Counted from the stretch's first letter, positions 33,099-43,964 are shown. The stretch: DNA of 64,000 nt from UBA4408 sp002389785 (GCA_035438985.1 DAORJK010000011.1:38498-102497); one strand, 5' to 3'. Numbers and translations are program-made. The notes: generated by a model not told the origin, from the sequence alone.

Positions 33099-35363
33099 TT
33101 AGGCAAGTTGCGCCTTTATAATATTCAGCGCACCACCGGCCTTAAACCACTCAATTTGCTGTGCATTATAAGTATGGTTCACTTTAAATTCATCTTTGCT
33201 GCCATCTTTATGATTGCACACCATTGTTAAAGCTACACCCGGACTAAAATTGGTTAAGCCAAGTATGTCGATAGTATCGTCTTCCAGAATCTTGTTGTAA
33301 TCGTCTTTATTTATGAAAGTTAAAGCCAACATACCCTGCTTTTTCAAATTGGTTTCGTGGATACGAGCAAACGATTTTACGAGCACTGCACGCACACCCA
33401 AGTGCCGTGGCTCCATGGCAGCATGTTCGCGAGAAGAACCTTCTCCATAATTTTCATCACCAACCACTATGCTTCCTACTTTGGCTGCTTTGTATGCACG
33501 CTGAACCGCAGGAACAGAGCCGTATTCACCGGTTAATTGATTTTTTACAGAATCGGTTTTTTCAGTAAAAAAGTTCACAGCACCAATTAACATGTTGTTT
33601 GAAATATTGTCTAAATGCCCACGGAATTTTAACCAAGGTCCTGCCATCGAAATATGATCGGTAGTACATTTTCCTTTGGCTTTAATTAATAATTTCATGC
33701 CTTTTAAGTCAATGCCTTCCCATGCAGCAAAGGCATCGAGTAGTTGCAAACGTTCACTGGTTGGTGAAACCAATACCTGCACTTTACTTCCATCCGCAGC
33801 CGGAGCTTGAAAACCTGCATCTTCCACTGCGTAGCCTTTTGGTGGAAGCTCTAAGCCTTTGGGTTCATCTAATTTTACTTTTTCACCTTTTTCGTTGGTC
33901 AGGTAATCGGTTAATGGATTAAATGTTAAATCTCCTGCAATGGCCATTGCTGTTACCATTTCGGGCGATGCCACAAAGGAATGAGTATTTGGATTTCCAT
34001 CGGCACGCTTGCTAAAATTTCGGTTGAAAGAAGTAATGATGGAATTTTTTTCTTGCTTTTCAGCACCGTGTCGAGCCCATTGCCCAATGCATGGTCCACA
34101 AGCATTTGCTAAAACAACACCTCCCATTTTTGCAAAAGTTCCTAAGTAGCCATCACGTTCAACTGTAAAGCGCACTTGTTCACTTCCGGGAGTAATGGTA
34201 TATTCTGATTTTGCTTTTAATCCTTTATCAATTGCTTGTTGAGCAAGAGAAGCAGCGCGTGATATATCTTCGTAAGATGAGTTAGTGCAAGAACCAATTA
34301 AACCTACCGATAATTGTTGTGGCCAGTTGTTTTCTTTCACTGCAGCAGCGAATTTGCTGATAGGCCATGCTAAATCGGGAGTAAACGGACCATTAATATG
34401 TGGCTCAAGTGTAGTTAAATCGATTTCTATTACTTGATCAAAATAGTTCGCCGGATTTTGGTACACTTCTTTATCACCGCGAAGGTGCTCAGCCACAGCA
34501 TCAGCAGCAGCTGCTACATCGGCACGACCGGTACCACTCAGGTAGTCGCTCATTTTTTTATCGTAACAGAATATTGAAGTGGTAGCTCCAATTTCGGCGC
34601 CCATGTTGCAAATTGTTCCCTTGCCTGTGCACGACAAACTATCTGCACCTTCTCCAAAATATTCAACAATGGCATCGGTACCACCTTTCACGGTAAGAAT
34701 TCCGGCTACCTTTAAAATCACGTCTTTTGCTGAGGTCCAACCGTTTAGTTTACCGGTTAATTTTACGCCTATCAATTTCGGAAATTTTAACTCCCAAGGT
34801 AATCCTGCCATTACATCGCATGCATCGGCACCCCCAACTCCAATAGCAACCATACCTAAACCGCCGGCATTCACTGTGTGCGAATCGGTACCTATCATCA
34901 TACCACCCGGGAAAGCATAGTTTTCTAAAACTACCTGGTGAATAATTCCTGCACCGGGTTTCCAAAAACCTATGCCATACTTGTTTGAAACGGATGCTAA
35001 AAAATCGAATACTTCTTTGCTCTTATCTACAGCAGCAGCCAAATCTTTTGCCGCGCCATCTTTTGCTTGAATAAGGTGATCGCAATGCACGGTGCTGGGA
35101 ACTGCTACTTTTGGCCGTCCCGCTTGCATAAATTGCAACAAGGCCATTTGTGCAGTAGCATCTTGCATGGCTACTCTATCGGGATTAAAATCAACATAAG
35201 ATTTGCCCCTTTCAAATACAGTAGTTGCATTGCCTTCGGTTAAGTGTGCATACAATATTTTTTCAGTGAGCGTTAACGGACGACCTACCACTTTGCGGGC
35301 AGCTTCTACTTTACCGCCCAACTGAGCGTAAAGGTTTTTAATCATTTCGATATCAAAAGCCAT
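33099..35363 (-). CDS. acn: Aconitate hydratase
   Basis: The 754-residue enzyme is of the mitochondrial type. It has the three [4Fe-4S] cluster cysteines in GSCTNSSYED (near 358) and ANACGPCIGQW (near 421 and 424). Substrate-binding segments are HCDHLIQAKDG, GTDSHTVNAGGLGMVAIGVG and NRNFSKRADGNPNTHSFVAS. The C-terminal swivel domain holds GDENYGEGSSREHAAMEPRH and VKSFARIHETNLKKQGML. It interconverts citrate and isocitrate in the TCA cycle (cytoplasm). It is monocistronic with its own terminator. Confidence 0.96.
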   Translation of the reverse strand: MAFDIEMIKNLYAQLGGKVEAARKVVGRPLTLTEKILYAHLTEGNATTVFERGKSYVDFNPDRVAMQDATAQMALLQFMQAGRPKVAVPSTVHCDHLIQAKDGAAKDLAAAVDKSKEVFDFLASVSNKYGIGFWKPGAGIIHQVVLENYAFPGGMMIGTDSHTVNAGGLGMVAIGVGGADACDVMAGLPWELKFPKLIGVKLTGKLNGWTSAKDVILKVAGILTVKGGTDAIVEYFGEGADSLSCTGKGTICNMGAEIGATTSIFCYDKKMSDYLSGTGRADVAAAADAVAEHLRGDKEVYQNPANYFDQVIEIDLTTLEPHINGPFTPDLAWPISKFAAAVKENNWPQQLSVGLIGSCTNSSYEDISRAASLAQQAIDKGLKAKSEYTITPGSEQVRFTVERDGYLGTFAKMGGVVLANACGPCIGQWARHGAEKQEKNSIITSFNRNFSKRADGNPNTHSFVASPEMVTAMAIAGDLTFNPLTDYLTNEKGEKVKLDEPKGLELPPKGYAVEDAGFQAPAADGSKVQVLVSPTSERLQLLDAFAAWEGIDLKGMKLLIKAKGKCTTDHISMAGPWLKFRGHLDNISNNMLIGAVNFFTEKTDSVKNQLTGEYGSVPAVQRAYKAAKVGSIVVGDENYGEGSSREHAAMEPRHLGVRAVLVKSFARIHETNLKKQGMLALTFINKDDYNKILEDDTIDILGLTNFSPGVALTMVCNHKDGSKDEFKVNHTYNAQQIEWFKAGGALNIIKAQLA

Positions 35364-35544
35364 TTTATGAAATTAGTTAAATGAATATTTGTAGTAAATG
35401 TTTGTTGCTAATTAGTTGAAAACAGAAGATACTAGTTACATAAACCAGTAATTGGGTGCAAGGTACAAATTGCCCTCTTTTTTAGAAAGAGAAAATTGAA
35501 AAAAGATGTTTAAATAGTTGCAACAGTATGAAAATACAGGCTTT

Positions 35545-37827
35545 TTACTCGAGTAACAATTTTAATTTTTTAAATGCAAGCTGGTTGGCCGGTGTATTAA
35601 CCGAGGAAAAAACTTTTCGCTTTTCCTTATTGGTAAGGTGCCAGCTTAAGGAAATGTTATCCCAATATTGATTATACAGCACAAAATCAATAACATCAAT
35701 TTTTCCCTTGTACCAGGAGCCGGCATAATTCAGCAGATCGCTTTGATTAAAGTCCTGCACATGAAATAAGTTTCCATACAAGCTTCCTACCGGTTCTTCA
35801 ATGGATTGTAAGATAGTTTTTGGAGGATTGGGTTCGACTGTGAAATTTTTATCGCGGTCGCGAATTTGTAGGATAATAACTCCGCTGGTATTTTCTTCAA
35901 TCCATTGATGAAAGGTGTATAAAAACTGTATGCTGGTTTCTTTACCAAAATTATCGCGAACACCGGCATCCATAACTTCCATGGCAGGCTTGCTAGGTAA
36001 TGATACCGTTGGCAATATATAAGGAAATGTAGCACTCATGCGCAGTGCACTTGTAAACAATACATTGCTGGCTTCTTGTTGGTGAAAATAGCGTGAAAAT
36101 TCAATGGCCGGTGGAACGTTACTTACCGCTATATTACTTGATTTGCGCGATTGAGTAAGGTAAGAGACAGGAAGCGGTGAAATAATTAATTTGCGTCCAT
36201 CGTTAATAATAGTTGGACTAAGCACCATCATTGGAATTTCGGCATTTTTTTCAGGAAGGTAATAGTCGTGTAATTTTTTAGCAAGAATGTAATTGGTGTT
36301 TTCATTCAGTTTGCGTTCAAATGCAAATGCCCGGTCGCGACCGTATTTATAACGTCCTTCGGTTACACTCTGTAATGGGAAAAACCAATCGTTGACAGCC
36401 ATACTCAAGGCAATTGGATTGAGCAAATCTTTTGAAATGTTGTTACGAAGTTGAGGATGATGAATATTTTTTAACTGCTGCTTTTTATTCATCAGCATTA
36501 ACTCTCTTAAGTAGGCAGCTCCAATTATTCCACCCGAAGCCCCTGTAATTAACTGTGTATGTCGAAGCAATTCACCATGAAGCATGCTATCGGCATATTG
36601 AAGCGAATAAAATGTCCACAAGGTTGAACGTAAGCCACCACCACTCGTATTTATCAAAATAAGCTTAGGTTTTCGCTTTAACATACGACTGTTGGCTGAG
36701 TTTTTAATTCGCCAGTTATTGAGCACCTCCAAGGTAAATGCGATATCTTGTTTTTTTTGTGTGCTCAGGGTGTCGTAAGAACGTATTTTAGCATTACTGA
36801 ATTCGGCTTCAGGTGCGTTATAATTCATGTTGTACGCCTTGTTTCTGTTTTTAAAGAAGTCGAATTGGTATAAAAAATTGATGGTGATAATAAGTACTAC
36901 AAAAACGGTGGTACTCCAAGCTCTAAACCAGTTGTATAAAGCAGAATTAACCATCAGATACATGGTAAAAAGGAGCATCAAACTGGCACCGGCAGGGATA
37001 TTAAAAAAATCAATGTCTCTAAAAAATCCAATCGTTAATAAGCTTACAATAGCCACCAATTCAAAGGTTGCAGCATTTTTATGATTTTGTTTTAATACCC
37101 GAAGCAAGGTGCGTTTTTCATAACTGTCGATGTCTTGTACTTTTTTTAGTTTGAAAAAATTGCTCAAGTACAATTGCACATGAATGTCTTTTTCAATTTT
37201 ATAATTCATGGCATCCCACTTTTTTTTACGGGCTAGAAATGCTTTATTGAGTGCTTTAAAGGAAGGATCGAGCACTTGTTCGGTTTCAATTCCAAACATT
37301 TTATACACATCTTTATTGGTGGTAAAAAAATAGGATAAGGATAAAAACAGAAATAAAAGTAAACCACCTAAAAACCCTGCTATATCAAAAAACACTTGCG
37401 ATTTTTCAACAAATTGATCGCTGCGTTGGAAGGTGTAAATTTGATAGAGATAAGTGATTAAAAAGAGCAGCGGAATAATGGAATTATTTAAGCAATATTT
37501 CATGAAAGGGTTTTTCAGCGTTCCTAAAAAAGGAAAATGAAAACCGTTGATGATGTAACTTGAAATATTAAATGCCATTATAAATCCACCCGTTGCAAAG
37601 CCAACTATAAAATAGGAGAGGGCGTTCACCTGGTCAAAATACTCGGGATTTAAAAACAGGTAAGGAATGCCATATCGGGGAGCTATGCTTTTGGTAATAA
37701 GTCCAAAAACTAAGGTCCAAAATACCAAGAGTACATGGTTACGTTTAAACAATAAAATCAACAGTTGCACCGGAAAAAAGTACAGGACGGTTCTCACCTT
37801 TTGACTTTTGAGAATAAATAATCTCAT
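35545..37827 (-). CDS. Integral-membrane patatin-like phospholipase
   Basis: The 760-residue protein has an N-terminal membrane domain (about 15-345) with seven or eight predicted helices, e.g. VLLVFWTLVFGLITKSI, IIPLLFLITYLYQIYTF and VFVVLIITINFLYQF. A patatin domain follows (about 380-680). Its oxyanion loop is NTSGGGLRS (near 394). The nucleophile elbow is TGASGGIIG (GxSxG with Ser near 428). The catalytic Asp is in MDAGVRDNFG (near 617). The family uses a Ser-Asp dyad to hydrolyse lipid esters. The large membrane part is unusual among patatins, which are mostly soluble. It overlaps no neighbour; ftcD lies 37 bases upstream on the same strand. Substrate unknown. Confidence 0.85.
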   Translation of the reverse strand: MRLFILKSQKVRTVLYFFPVQLLILLFKRNHVLLVFWTLVFGLITKSIAPRYGIPYLFLNPEYFDQVNALSYFIVGFATGGFIMAFNISSYIINGFHFPFLGTLKNPFMKYCLNNSIIPLLFLITYLYQIYTFQRSDQFVEKSQVFFDIAGFLGGLLLFLFLSLSYFFTTNKDVYKMFGIETEQVLDPSFKALNKAFLARKKKWDAMNYKIEKDIHVQLYLSNFFKLKKVQDIDSYEKRTLLRVLKQNHKNAATFELVAIVSLLTIGFFRDIDFFNIPAGASLMLLFTMYLMVNSALYNWFRAWSTTVFVVLIITINFLYQFDFFKNRNKAYNMNYNAPEAEFSNAKIRSYDTLSTQKKQDIAFTLEVLNNWRIKNSANSRMLKRKPKLILINTSGGGLRSTLWTFYSLQYADSMLHGELLRHTQLITGASGGIIGAAYLRELMLMNKKQQLKNIHHPQLRNNISKDLLNPIALSMAVNDWFFPLQSVTEGRYKYGRDRAFAFERKLNENTNYILAKKLHDYYLPEKNAEIPMMVLSPTIINDGRKLIISPLPVSYLTQSRKSSNIAVSNVPPAIEFSRYFHQQEASNVLFTSALRMSATFPYILPTVSLPSKPAMEVMDAGVRDNFGKETSIQFLYTFHQWIEENTSGVIILQIRDRDKNFTVEPNPPKTILQSIEEPVGSLYGNLFHVQDFNQSDLLNYAGSWYKGKIDVIDFVLYNQYWDNISLSWHLTNKEKRKVFSSVNTPANQLAFKKLKLLLE

Positions 37828-37864
37828 GTGCTTAACTGATGTTAGTAGATCAGATTTTACTGAT

Positions 37865-39553
37865 TTAGTTTATTTTTTCATGAACAATTTTCAAAATTGC
37901 ACTTTCTGCTTCAAGTGTTTTTTGTTCAATTATTTTTCCTTTCTCAATGATAGCTGCAGTATAGGCTTTATCGTTGAGGCCACTGGCATTAATTCGCACA
38001 TTTAAAAATGCTCCCATCACTGCCGAGCGAGCGCACAGAGCGCCAACGCCTGCATCCGTTACCGAATTAGGGTTACCTTCGGCACACATCGCTTTGCAAA
38101 TATCCAATGCTGCATAACTCAACTCCATAACTTTAAAAGGAACTTCAATCGCATATTTGGTAGCGTCTTGTATAGCTTGTGTGCGTGATTTTTTTTCTTC
38201 TTCAGTTCCTTTAGGTAGTGAAAATGCGGCCATAATTTTATTGAAGGCTGCAGTATCTTCGTCAACTAGTTTCAGTAAATCGTTTTTTAATGCTTCTCCT
38301 TTTACCGCCCAGTTCGAAAATTCTTCCCAGCGTTCATCCCAACCGGGTTTGTGAGCTGATAAATTAGCAACCATGGTTGCAAGCGACACGCCCAATGCTG
38401 CCATGTAAGCCGAAATAGAACCACCTCCCGGAGCCGGACTTTCACTGGCTGTTTCATTCGCAAAATCAACCAAGTTCATGGAAACTAATTTGGACTCGGA
38501 TTTATTTTTAAGCAAGTATTCAATGATGCGGTCTTCCGGATTAAAGGGAGCTAACTCATCGAGACCCATTGATTTTACAGCTATTTTAATGAGTTCTTTT
38601 TCAGAAACACCAAGTGAACGTTGTTGTTTTTGCAAGAAGTATTTACCTGCATCCAGCATGGCTTTTAGTGGAATTAATCCAACTAATTCGGAACCGGTTA
38701 CTCGAATACCACGTTCATTTGCTTTTTTGCATACCTCATCAAAAGCAATGTGTACCGGAGTTATATTAATGTTGGTAAGGTTCATGGAGATTTGAGCTAC
38801 CCCGTATTCTTCAATAAACCAGCCGATTGCTTTTACTGATTTTAATGTTCCCGGAATGTTTACCGGTTTACCCGCTTGGTCGGTTACAATTTTTCCGGTA
38901 ACCGGATTGCCTTCTCGTTTCACACGTCCTGCTTCTCGCACATCAAATGCAATGGCATTTGCTCTTCGCGTTGAGGTGGTGTTTAAATTAATGTTGTAAG
39001 CCACTAAAAAATCGCGTGCCCCAATAACGGTACTACCCGATTTCGCAGAATGTTCGGCAGGACCATAATCGGGTTTCCACTCAGGCAATTTTATTTTTTT
39101 GAAAAAACCTTCGTACTCACCGGCGCGTATTACGGAAAGATTATTTCGAGCGGCATTTGGCTGCGCAGCTTCGTATAAATATACCGCAATACCTATTTCA
39201 GAACCAACGCGTGCTGCCAGTTTTTTTGCGAATTCGGCAGTTTCTTCCATACTGATGCCTGCTATAGGAATGAGTGGACACACATCGGTAGCGCCCATAC
39301 GTGGATGTTCGCCTTTGTGTTTGCTCATATCGATTAATTCACTTGCTTTTTTAATGGCCCAAAAGGCAGCTTCAATAACCGCTTCAGGTGCCCCAACAAA
39401 GGTAACCACTGTGCGGTTGGTCGCTTTCCCGGGATCCACATTTAAGAGTTTAACTCCTTCAATTTTTTCTATTTCATCCGTAATTTGACGGATGATGCTT
39501 AAATCGTTACCCTCGCTAAAATTGGGAACACATTCGATCAATTGGTTTTTCAT
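37865..39553 (-). CDS. ftcD: Glutamate formimidoyltransferase / formimidoyltetrahydrofolate cyclodeaminase
   Basis: The 562-residue fusion carries both enzymes. The formiminotransferase half (1 to about 330) has IECVPNFSEG, VDPGKATNRTVVTFVG and MSKHKGEHPRMGATDVCPL, with the catalytic His region. The cyclodeaminase half (about 360-562) has the SPAPGGGSISAYMAALG loop. The enzyme transfers the formimino group of formiminoglutamate to tetrahydrofolate, then releases ammonia to give methenyl-THF, the last steps of histidine degradation. HutI, the preceding pathway step, is encoded 35 bases upstream on the same strand, so the two form an operon. Confidence 0.95.
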   Translation of the reverse strand: MKNQLIECVPNFSEGNDLSIIRQITDEIEKIEGVKLLNVDPGKATNRTVVTFVGAPEAVIEAAFWAIKKASELIDMSKHKGEHPRMGATDVCPLIPIAGISMEETAEFAKKLAARVGSEIGIAVYLYEAAQPNAARNNLSVIRAGEYEGFFKKIKLPEWKPDYGPAEHSAKSGSTVIGARDFLVAYNINLNTTSTRRANAIAFDVREAGRVKREGNPVTGKIVTDQAGKPVNIPGTLKSVKAIGWFIEEYGVAQISMNLTNINITPVHIAFDEVCKKANERGIRVTGSELVGLIPLKAMLDAGKYFLQKQQRSLGVSEKELIKIAVKSMGLDELAPFNPEDRIIEYLLKNKSESKLVSMNLVDFANETASESPAPGGGSISAYMAALGVSLATMVANLSAHKPGWDERWEEFSNWAVKGEALKNDLLKLVDEDTAAFNKIMAAFSLPKGTEEEKKSRTQAIQDATKYAIEVPFKVMELSYAALDICKAMCAEGNPNSVTDAGVGALCARSAVMGAFLNVRINASGLNDKAYTAAIIEKGKIIEQKTLEAESAILKIVHEKIN

Positions 39554-39588
39554 AGTTGTTTATTGGTAGAAAAATAAAATAAGTTGCA

Positions 39589-40842
39589 TTAGAAAGTTTG
39601 AATTTGTCCATTCAGTAGTACTGTATCAATCAAATCGGTGGCGAAGTTATAGGGAATAAATCCGTAACCCGGAATTTCTTTGGTGATAAATAAATTCGCT
39701 TTTTTGCCAATACAAATACTACCGTGTGTTTCGCTTACCTGCATGGCATAAGCCGAATTAATCGTTGCGGCATTTATTGCTTCTTCAGGTGTTAAGCCAT
39801 ACTGCACACACAATAGGGAAAGCATAAAATTCATATTTCCACTCGGACTGCTTCCCGGATTATAATCCGATGCTACAGCTACAGGTAAACCCGCATCAAT
39901 CATTTTTCGAGCAGGAGGGTTGGGGAGCGATAAAAAAAATGCTGCACCCGGCAAAACCGTTGGCATTGTTTGGGAGGCTAGTAAAGCACTAATTTCTTCA
40001 TCACCAACATATTCAAGATGATCCACACTAATGGCTCCGCATTTTACACCGGCCTGCACACCGCCCGAATTGCTCATTTGATTGGCATGAACTTTAGGAA
40101 TTAGTCCAACCGATTTAGCAGCAGTTAATATTTGAATTGTTTCATCCGGAGTAAAATAGCCTTTCTCGCAAAATACATCGCAGTAGGTGGCAAGTTTTTC
40201 TTCGGCAATTTTTGGCAACATTTCCTGAATAATTAAATCAATGTATTTTTCACGATTTGACTTATATTCTGTAGGAATTGCATGGGCTCCAAGAAAAGTA
40301 GCCTTTATGCTAACAGGTGTTAAACTTTGCAGTTTTTTAATAACCCGCAACATTTTTAATTCATCTTCCACCGATAATCCATAACCACTTTTAATTTCAA
40401 TGGCACCGGTACCCATGCGCACCACCTCCTTCAAACGCAATAGCGCGCTATGCAGCAATTCTTCCTCACTTGCAGCATGCAGTTTTTTCGCCGAATTTAA
40501 AATACCACCACCCCGATTGGCAATCTCTTCATAAGTTAATCCGTTGATGCGATCAACAAATTCTCCCTCACGTGTTCCGGCATATACCAGATGTGTATGC
40601 GAATCGCACCAACTAGGGAACACCAGTTTGTTGCTGGCATCAATCACTTGCAGGTTAGTCCAATCGCTAATTCCCGGCCAGTCTTCCATTTTGCCGAAAT
40701 CAACAATACAGTCATTTTCAATAGCTAAATAAGCGTCTTGTATGCAAGGAAGCTGCTTCATCTCTTTTCCTGCAACTTTTGCTAAACCTCTGTCATCGCG
40801 TGTTTGAACAAGGTTTTTAATGTTCTTAATGAGTAATTTCAT
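39589..40842 (-). CDS. hutI: Imidazolonepropionase
   Basis: The 417-residue amidohydrolase shows the metal-binding DSHTHLVYAG motif and the HutI-specific TREGEFVDRINGLTYEEIAN. GGGILNSAKKLH, KSGYGLSVEDELKMLRVI, KVHANQMSNSGG, SVDHLEYVGDEEI and ASDYNPGSSPSGNMNFML follow. HutI hydrolyses imidazolone-5-propionate to formiminoglutamate in the cytoplasm; FtcD, encoded next, uses the product. HutH and HutU do not lie in the window. It is divergent from the subtilase gene. Confidence 0.96.
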   Translation of the reverse strand: MKLLIKNIKNLVQTRDDRGLAKVAGKEMKQLPCIQDAYLAIENDCIVDFGKMEDWPGISDWTNLQVIDASNKLVFPSWCDSHTHLVYAGTREGEFVDRINGLTYEEIANRGGGILNSAKKLHAASEEELLHSALLRLKEVVRMGTGAIEIKSGYGLSVEDELKMLRVIKKLQSLTPVSIKATFLGAHAIPTEYKSNREKYIDLIIQEMLPKIAEEKLATYCDVFCEKGYFTPDETIQILTAAKSVGLIPKVHANQMSNSGGVQAGVKCGAISVDHLEYVGDEEISALLASQTMPTVLPGAAFFLSLPNPPARKMIDAGLPVAVASDYNPGSSPSGNMNFMLSLLCVQYGLTPEEAINAATINSAYAMQVSETHGSICIGKKANLFITKEIPGYGFIPYNFATDLIDTVLLNGQIQTF

Positions 40843-41072
40843 AGCTAAGGTGTATGTTTCCTGACAGCGTTTTGTTGCAACTTGACTCGAATTTTCAAAG
40901 ATGAAAAAAAATATTGATACAGAAGAGTAAGCATTGTTTAAATATTAACTCGATACTGTTTACTAATTTTTCAAGAAAAATAGCGGAATTCAGCAGTAAG
41001 TATTTTCAATTGTATAATATAAATACTACCTTTAAACTCCTTTTTTTAGATGCAATTTTATCCTTCATACCT

Positions 41073-43964
41073 ATGAAAAAATCACTTTTTGTGCTAAGCT
41101 TTTTATGCTTAATTGGAAGCGGCTCCTTCGCAAGTAATCACCCTGTAAATGCAGGTCAAAAGACGAGCTACCCGCTGCAGCTAAGTGAAAATGAATATGT
41201 GCAAAACACGGTGATTGTGCGATTAAAAGATGAGTTTCGCCATTTAGCCGATGTACAAACCATACATTCACTGCCACTTCAAAAGTACCTTTCAACCCTA
41301 GGATCGTATGTACTTCAAAAAAAGTTTCCAAAGCATGTAGCACCGTCTAAACAAATAAATGAGCGAGGTGAAAAATTGATTGATCTTTCCTTGATTTATG
41401 AACTCAAGTATACTCAAACAGTGCCGCTCGATAAAGTAATAAATGCCTTATTAGCAGTTGGATTATTTGAATATGCTGAACCGCATTACATCCCCAAAGC
41501 CCTTTATACTCCCAATGATCCGCAAGCAGATTCCGTTAGCGGTGCACAATATCATTTAAAAAATATTCGGGCCTATCAAGGCTGGGACATAAGTAAAGGG
41601 GATACCAATGTGGTGATAGGAATTACTGATACCGGTTTTGATTTTACGCACGAAGATTTGGTGGACAATGTGAAATTAAATTACCTCGACCCACTGGATA
41701 ATATTGACAATGACAACGATGGATATGTAGATAATTTTAAAGGCTGGGATTTAGGTATGATGGACAATAATCCACAATTCAGCAATGCTTCTCCGCATGG
41801 TGTTTTTGTAAGTGGTTGTGCAGGCGCTACTACCGACAATGATACTGGAATTGCAGGAAGCGGTTTTAAATGTAAATTATTACCCATTAAGATTTCTGAC
41901 GATAATGGCTTTTTAACCATGGCTTATGAAGGAATTGTGTATGCTGCTGATCATGGTTGTCAGATTATTAATTGCTCCTGGGGCGGAACCGGTGGTAGCC
42001 AGTTTGGACAAAGCATTGTTGACTATGCTACCTTTAACATGAACTCACTGGTAATGGCTGCGGCCGGAAATAATGATTTAGAACTGGTGTTTTATCCATC
42101 TGCTTACAACAATGTTATTAATGTGGGCGGTTCGGATTCAACCGATAAAAAATGGGACGATCCGGCAGTTGCAAATCATGGTTCAAATTATGGAATTTAT
42201 TTGGATGTGTTTGCTCCCGGCGATGAATTGTACAGTACCTGGGGAGGAAATACTTATTTGCAAGGTGGTACCAGTGGAACTTCCTTTGCTTGTCCAATAG
42301 CGGCAGGCGTAGCAGGAATTATTAAATCCCATTATCCAAGCTATTCAGCCAAGCAAATTGGTGAACAATTAAAAGTTACTTGTGATAATATGGATGCATT
42401 ACCACAAAATGCTCCGTATGTTGGTAAACTGGGCTATGGACGTATAAATTTGTATAGAGCGCTTACCGAAACCAATTTGCCTTCAATTGAATTGAGCAGT
42501 TATTCCATTACCGACAATAACGACAATGCTTTGGTGCTTGGTGATACGGCACGTCTAAGTGCAATTTTTACAAATTATTTAGCACCAGCTTCAAATGTAA
42601 CTGCCACTATAAGTAGCAATTCACCATTTATTAGCATACTTGGTAATTCAGCAAGTTTAGGTTCAATTCCCACCTTGGGTACTGCCAACAACAATGGATT
42701 TCCATTTACATTTAAAGTACTACCCAATGCACCCTTGAACTATAAGGTGATTCTTAAAGTTAGCATTTTCAATGGTGTATTTACTTATGTTCAGTACATT
42801 GAAGTGGTTATTAACGTTGATTACATTAATGTAGCGGTGAACGATGTTGCAACTTCTGTTACCAGTACCGGCCGCATCGGTTATAGTTTAATTAATCAGG
42901 ATCAGGGATTAGGATTTACCTATTTAAACAGTACCTCCCAATTGTTTGAAGGTAGTTTAATGATCGGAAATTCAGCTACTCAGGTATCGGATATGGTACG
43001 CAGCACTGCCACTGCGAGCGACAATGATTTTGTTTCTTTGGTGCTTGTGCAAAAAGTATTGCCGGCTGTTACTTCCGACTTTGATTTATGGGGTTATTTT
43101 AACGATGATTTAGCCGGTACAAATAAACTCAATGTTGGTGTGCGCCACGATACTTATGCATGGACATCGACTCCTAACCGTAAATTTATCATCCGAAAAT
43201 TCACCGTTTACAACAATAATGTTATTCCTTTATCAACACTTTATGCCGGTTTGTTTGCCGATTGGGACATACAAAATGCCTCCTTTAACAAAGCTGATTT
43301 CGACAGTGTAAACAGGATGGGCTACACGTATAGTACCCAAGCAAATCCAATTTATTGCGGTATAAAAATACTTTCACCTTCTCCCATTTTAGTTAATTCT
43401 CTCGACAATGTTGGAGGTGGTGCAGGAGGTATTGATGTTACAGATGGTTTTACTACGGCTGAAAAATATCAAGCCTTGAGCAATAACCGCTTTCAAGCAG
43501 GGAATGCTTCTGTTAATGGAAACGATGTATTGCAGGTGGTTAGTGCGGGTCCTTTTTCATTGGCTCCCGACGATAGTGTAACCGTGGTTTTTGCACTATT
43601 AGCCGGTGATAATTTACTCGATTTGCAAACGGTGGCTGCTGCGGCACAACAAAAATATGATTCATTGTATTCGGTTGGAATAAATAAAACAGCCAATGAA
43701 GCTACCTTTATGAAACTCTATCCCAATCCCGCCAAGGATATCTTGATTGTTGATTTGAGTCTAGCCACAAATGAAGCTGCAAATCTTGAAATTGTGAATT
43801 TAGAAGGTGTGGTGCAAAAAACAATTGCGCTCACGAAGGCTTCAAGCAATGGTACGAAGCGAATTGAAGTAGATTTAGCAGCGTGGAAAAGCGGGATGTA
43901 TTTCGTGAACTTGAAAACTGCAAAGGCTAGTCAAACACAAAAACTCGTAATCAACAAAAATTAA
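41073..43964 (+). CDS. T9SS-secreted subtilisin-like (S8) serine protease
   Basis: The start is placed at 41073, where a signal peptide begins (MKKSLFVLSFLCLIGSGSF); the frame is open 53 codons further up without features. The mature protein has an inhibitor-like prodomain (about 45-140) and the S8 catalytic domain. The triad is Asp186 (ITDTGFDFTHED), His242 (SPHGVFVSG) and Ser407 (GGTSGTSFACPIAAGVAG). Beta-rich domains follow at about 480-870. A T9SS type A sorting domain closes the protein (KLYPNPAKDILIVDLS, KSGMYFVNL, KLVINKN). It is predicted to be a surface or secreted protease for external protein digestion. ATG choice fits the signal peptide. 963 residues from this start. Confidence 0.92.
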   Translation: MKKSLFVLSFLCLIGSGSFASNHPVNAGQKTSYPLQLSENEYVQNTVIVRLKDEFRHLADVQTIHSLPLQKYLSTLGSYVLQKKFPKHVAPSKQINERGEKLIDLSLIYELKYTQTVPLDKVINALLAVGLFEYAEPHYIPKALYTPNDPQADSVSGAQYHLKNIRAYQGWDISKGDTNVVIGITDTGFDFTHEDLVDNVKLNYLDPLDNIDNDNDGYVDNFKGWDLGMMDNNPQFSNASPHGVFVSGCAGATTDNDTGIAGSGFKCKLLPIKISDDNGFLTMAYEGIVYAADHGCQIINCSWGGTGGSQFGQSIVDYATFNMNSLVMAAAGNNDLELVFYPSAYNNVINVGGSDSTDKKWDDPAVANHGSNYGIYLDVFAPGDELYSTWGGNTYLQGGTSGTSFACPIAAGVAGIIKSHYPSYSAKQIGEQLKVTCDNMDALPQNAPYVGKLGYGRINLYRALTETNLPSIELSSYSITDNNDNALVLGDTARLSAIFTNYLAPASNVTATISSNSPFISILGNSASLGSIPTLGTANNNGFPFTFKVLPNAPLNYKVILKVSIFNGVFTYVQYIEVVINVDYINVAVNDVATSVTSTGRIGYSLINQDQGLGFTYLNSTSQLFEGSLMIGNSATQVSDMVRSTATASDNDFVSLVLVQKVLPAVTSDFDLWGYFNDDLAGTNKLNVGVRHDTYAWTSTPNRKFIIRKFTVYNNNVIPLSTLYAGLFADWDIQNASFNKADFDSVNRMGYTYSTQANPIYCGIKILSPSPILVNSLDNVGGGAGGIDVTDGFTTAEKYQALSNNRFQAGNASVNGNDVLQVVSAGPFSLAPDDSVTVVFALLAGDNLLDLQTVAAAAQQKYDSLYSVGINKTANEATFMKLYPNPAKDILIVDLSLATNEAANLEIVNLEGVVQKTIALTKASSNGTKRIEVDLAAWKSGMYFVNLKTAKASQTQKLVINKN

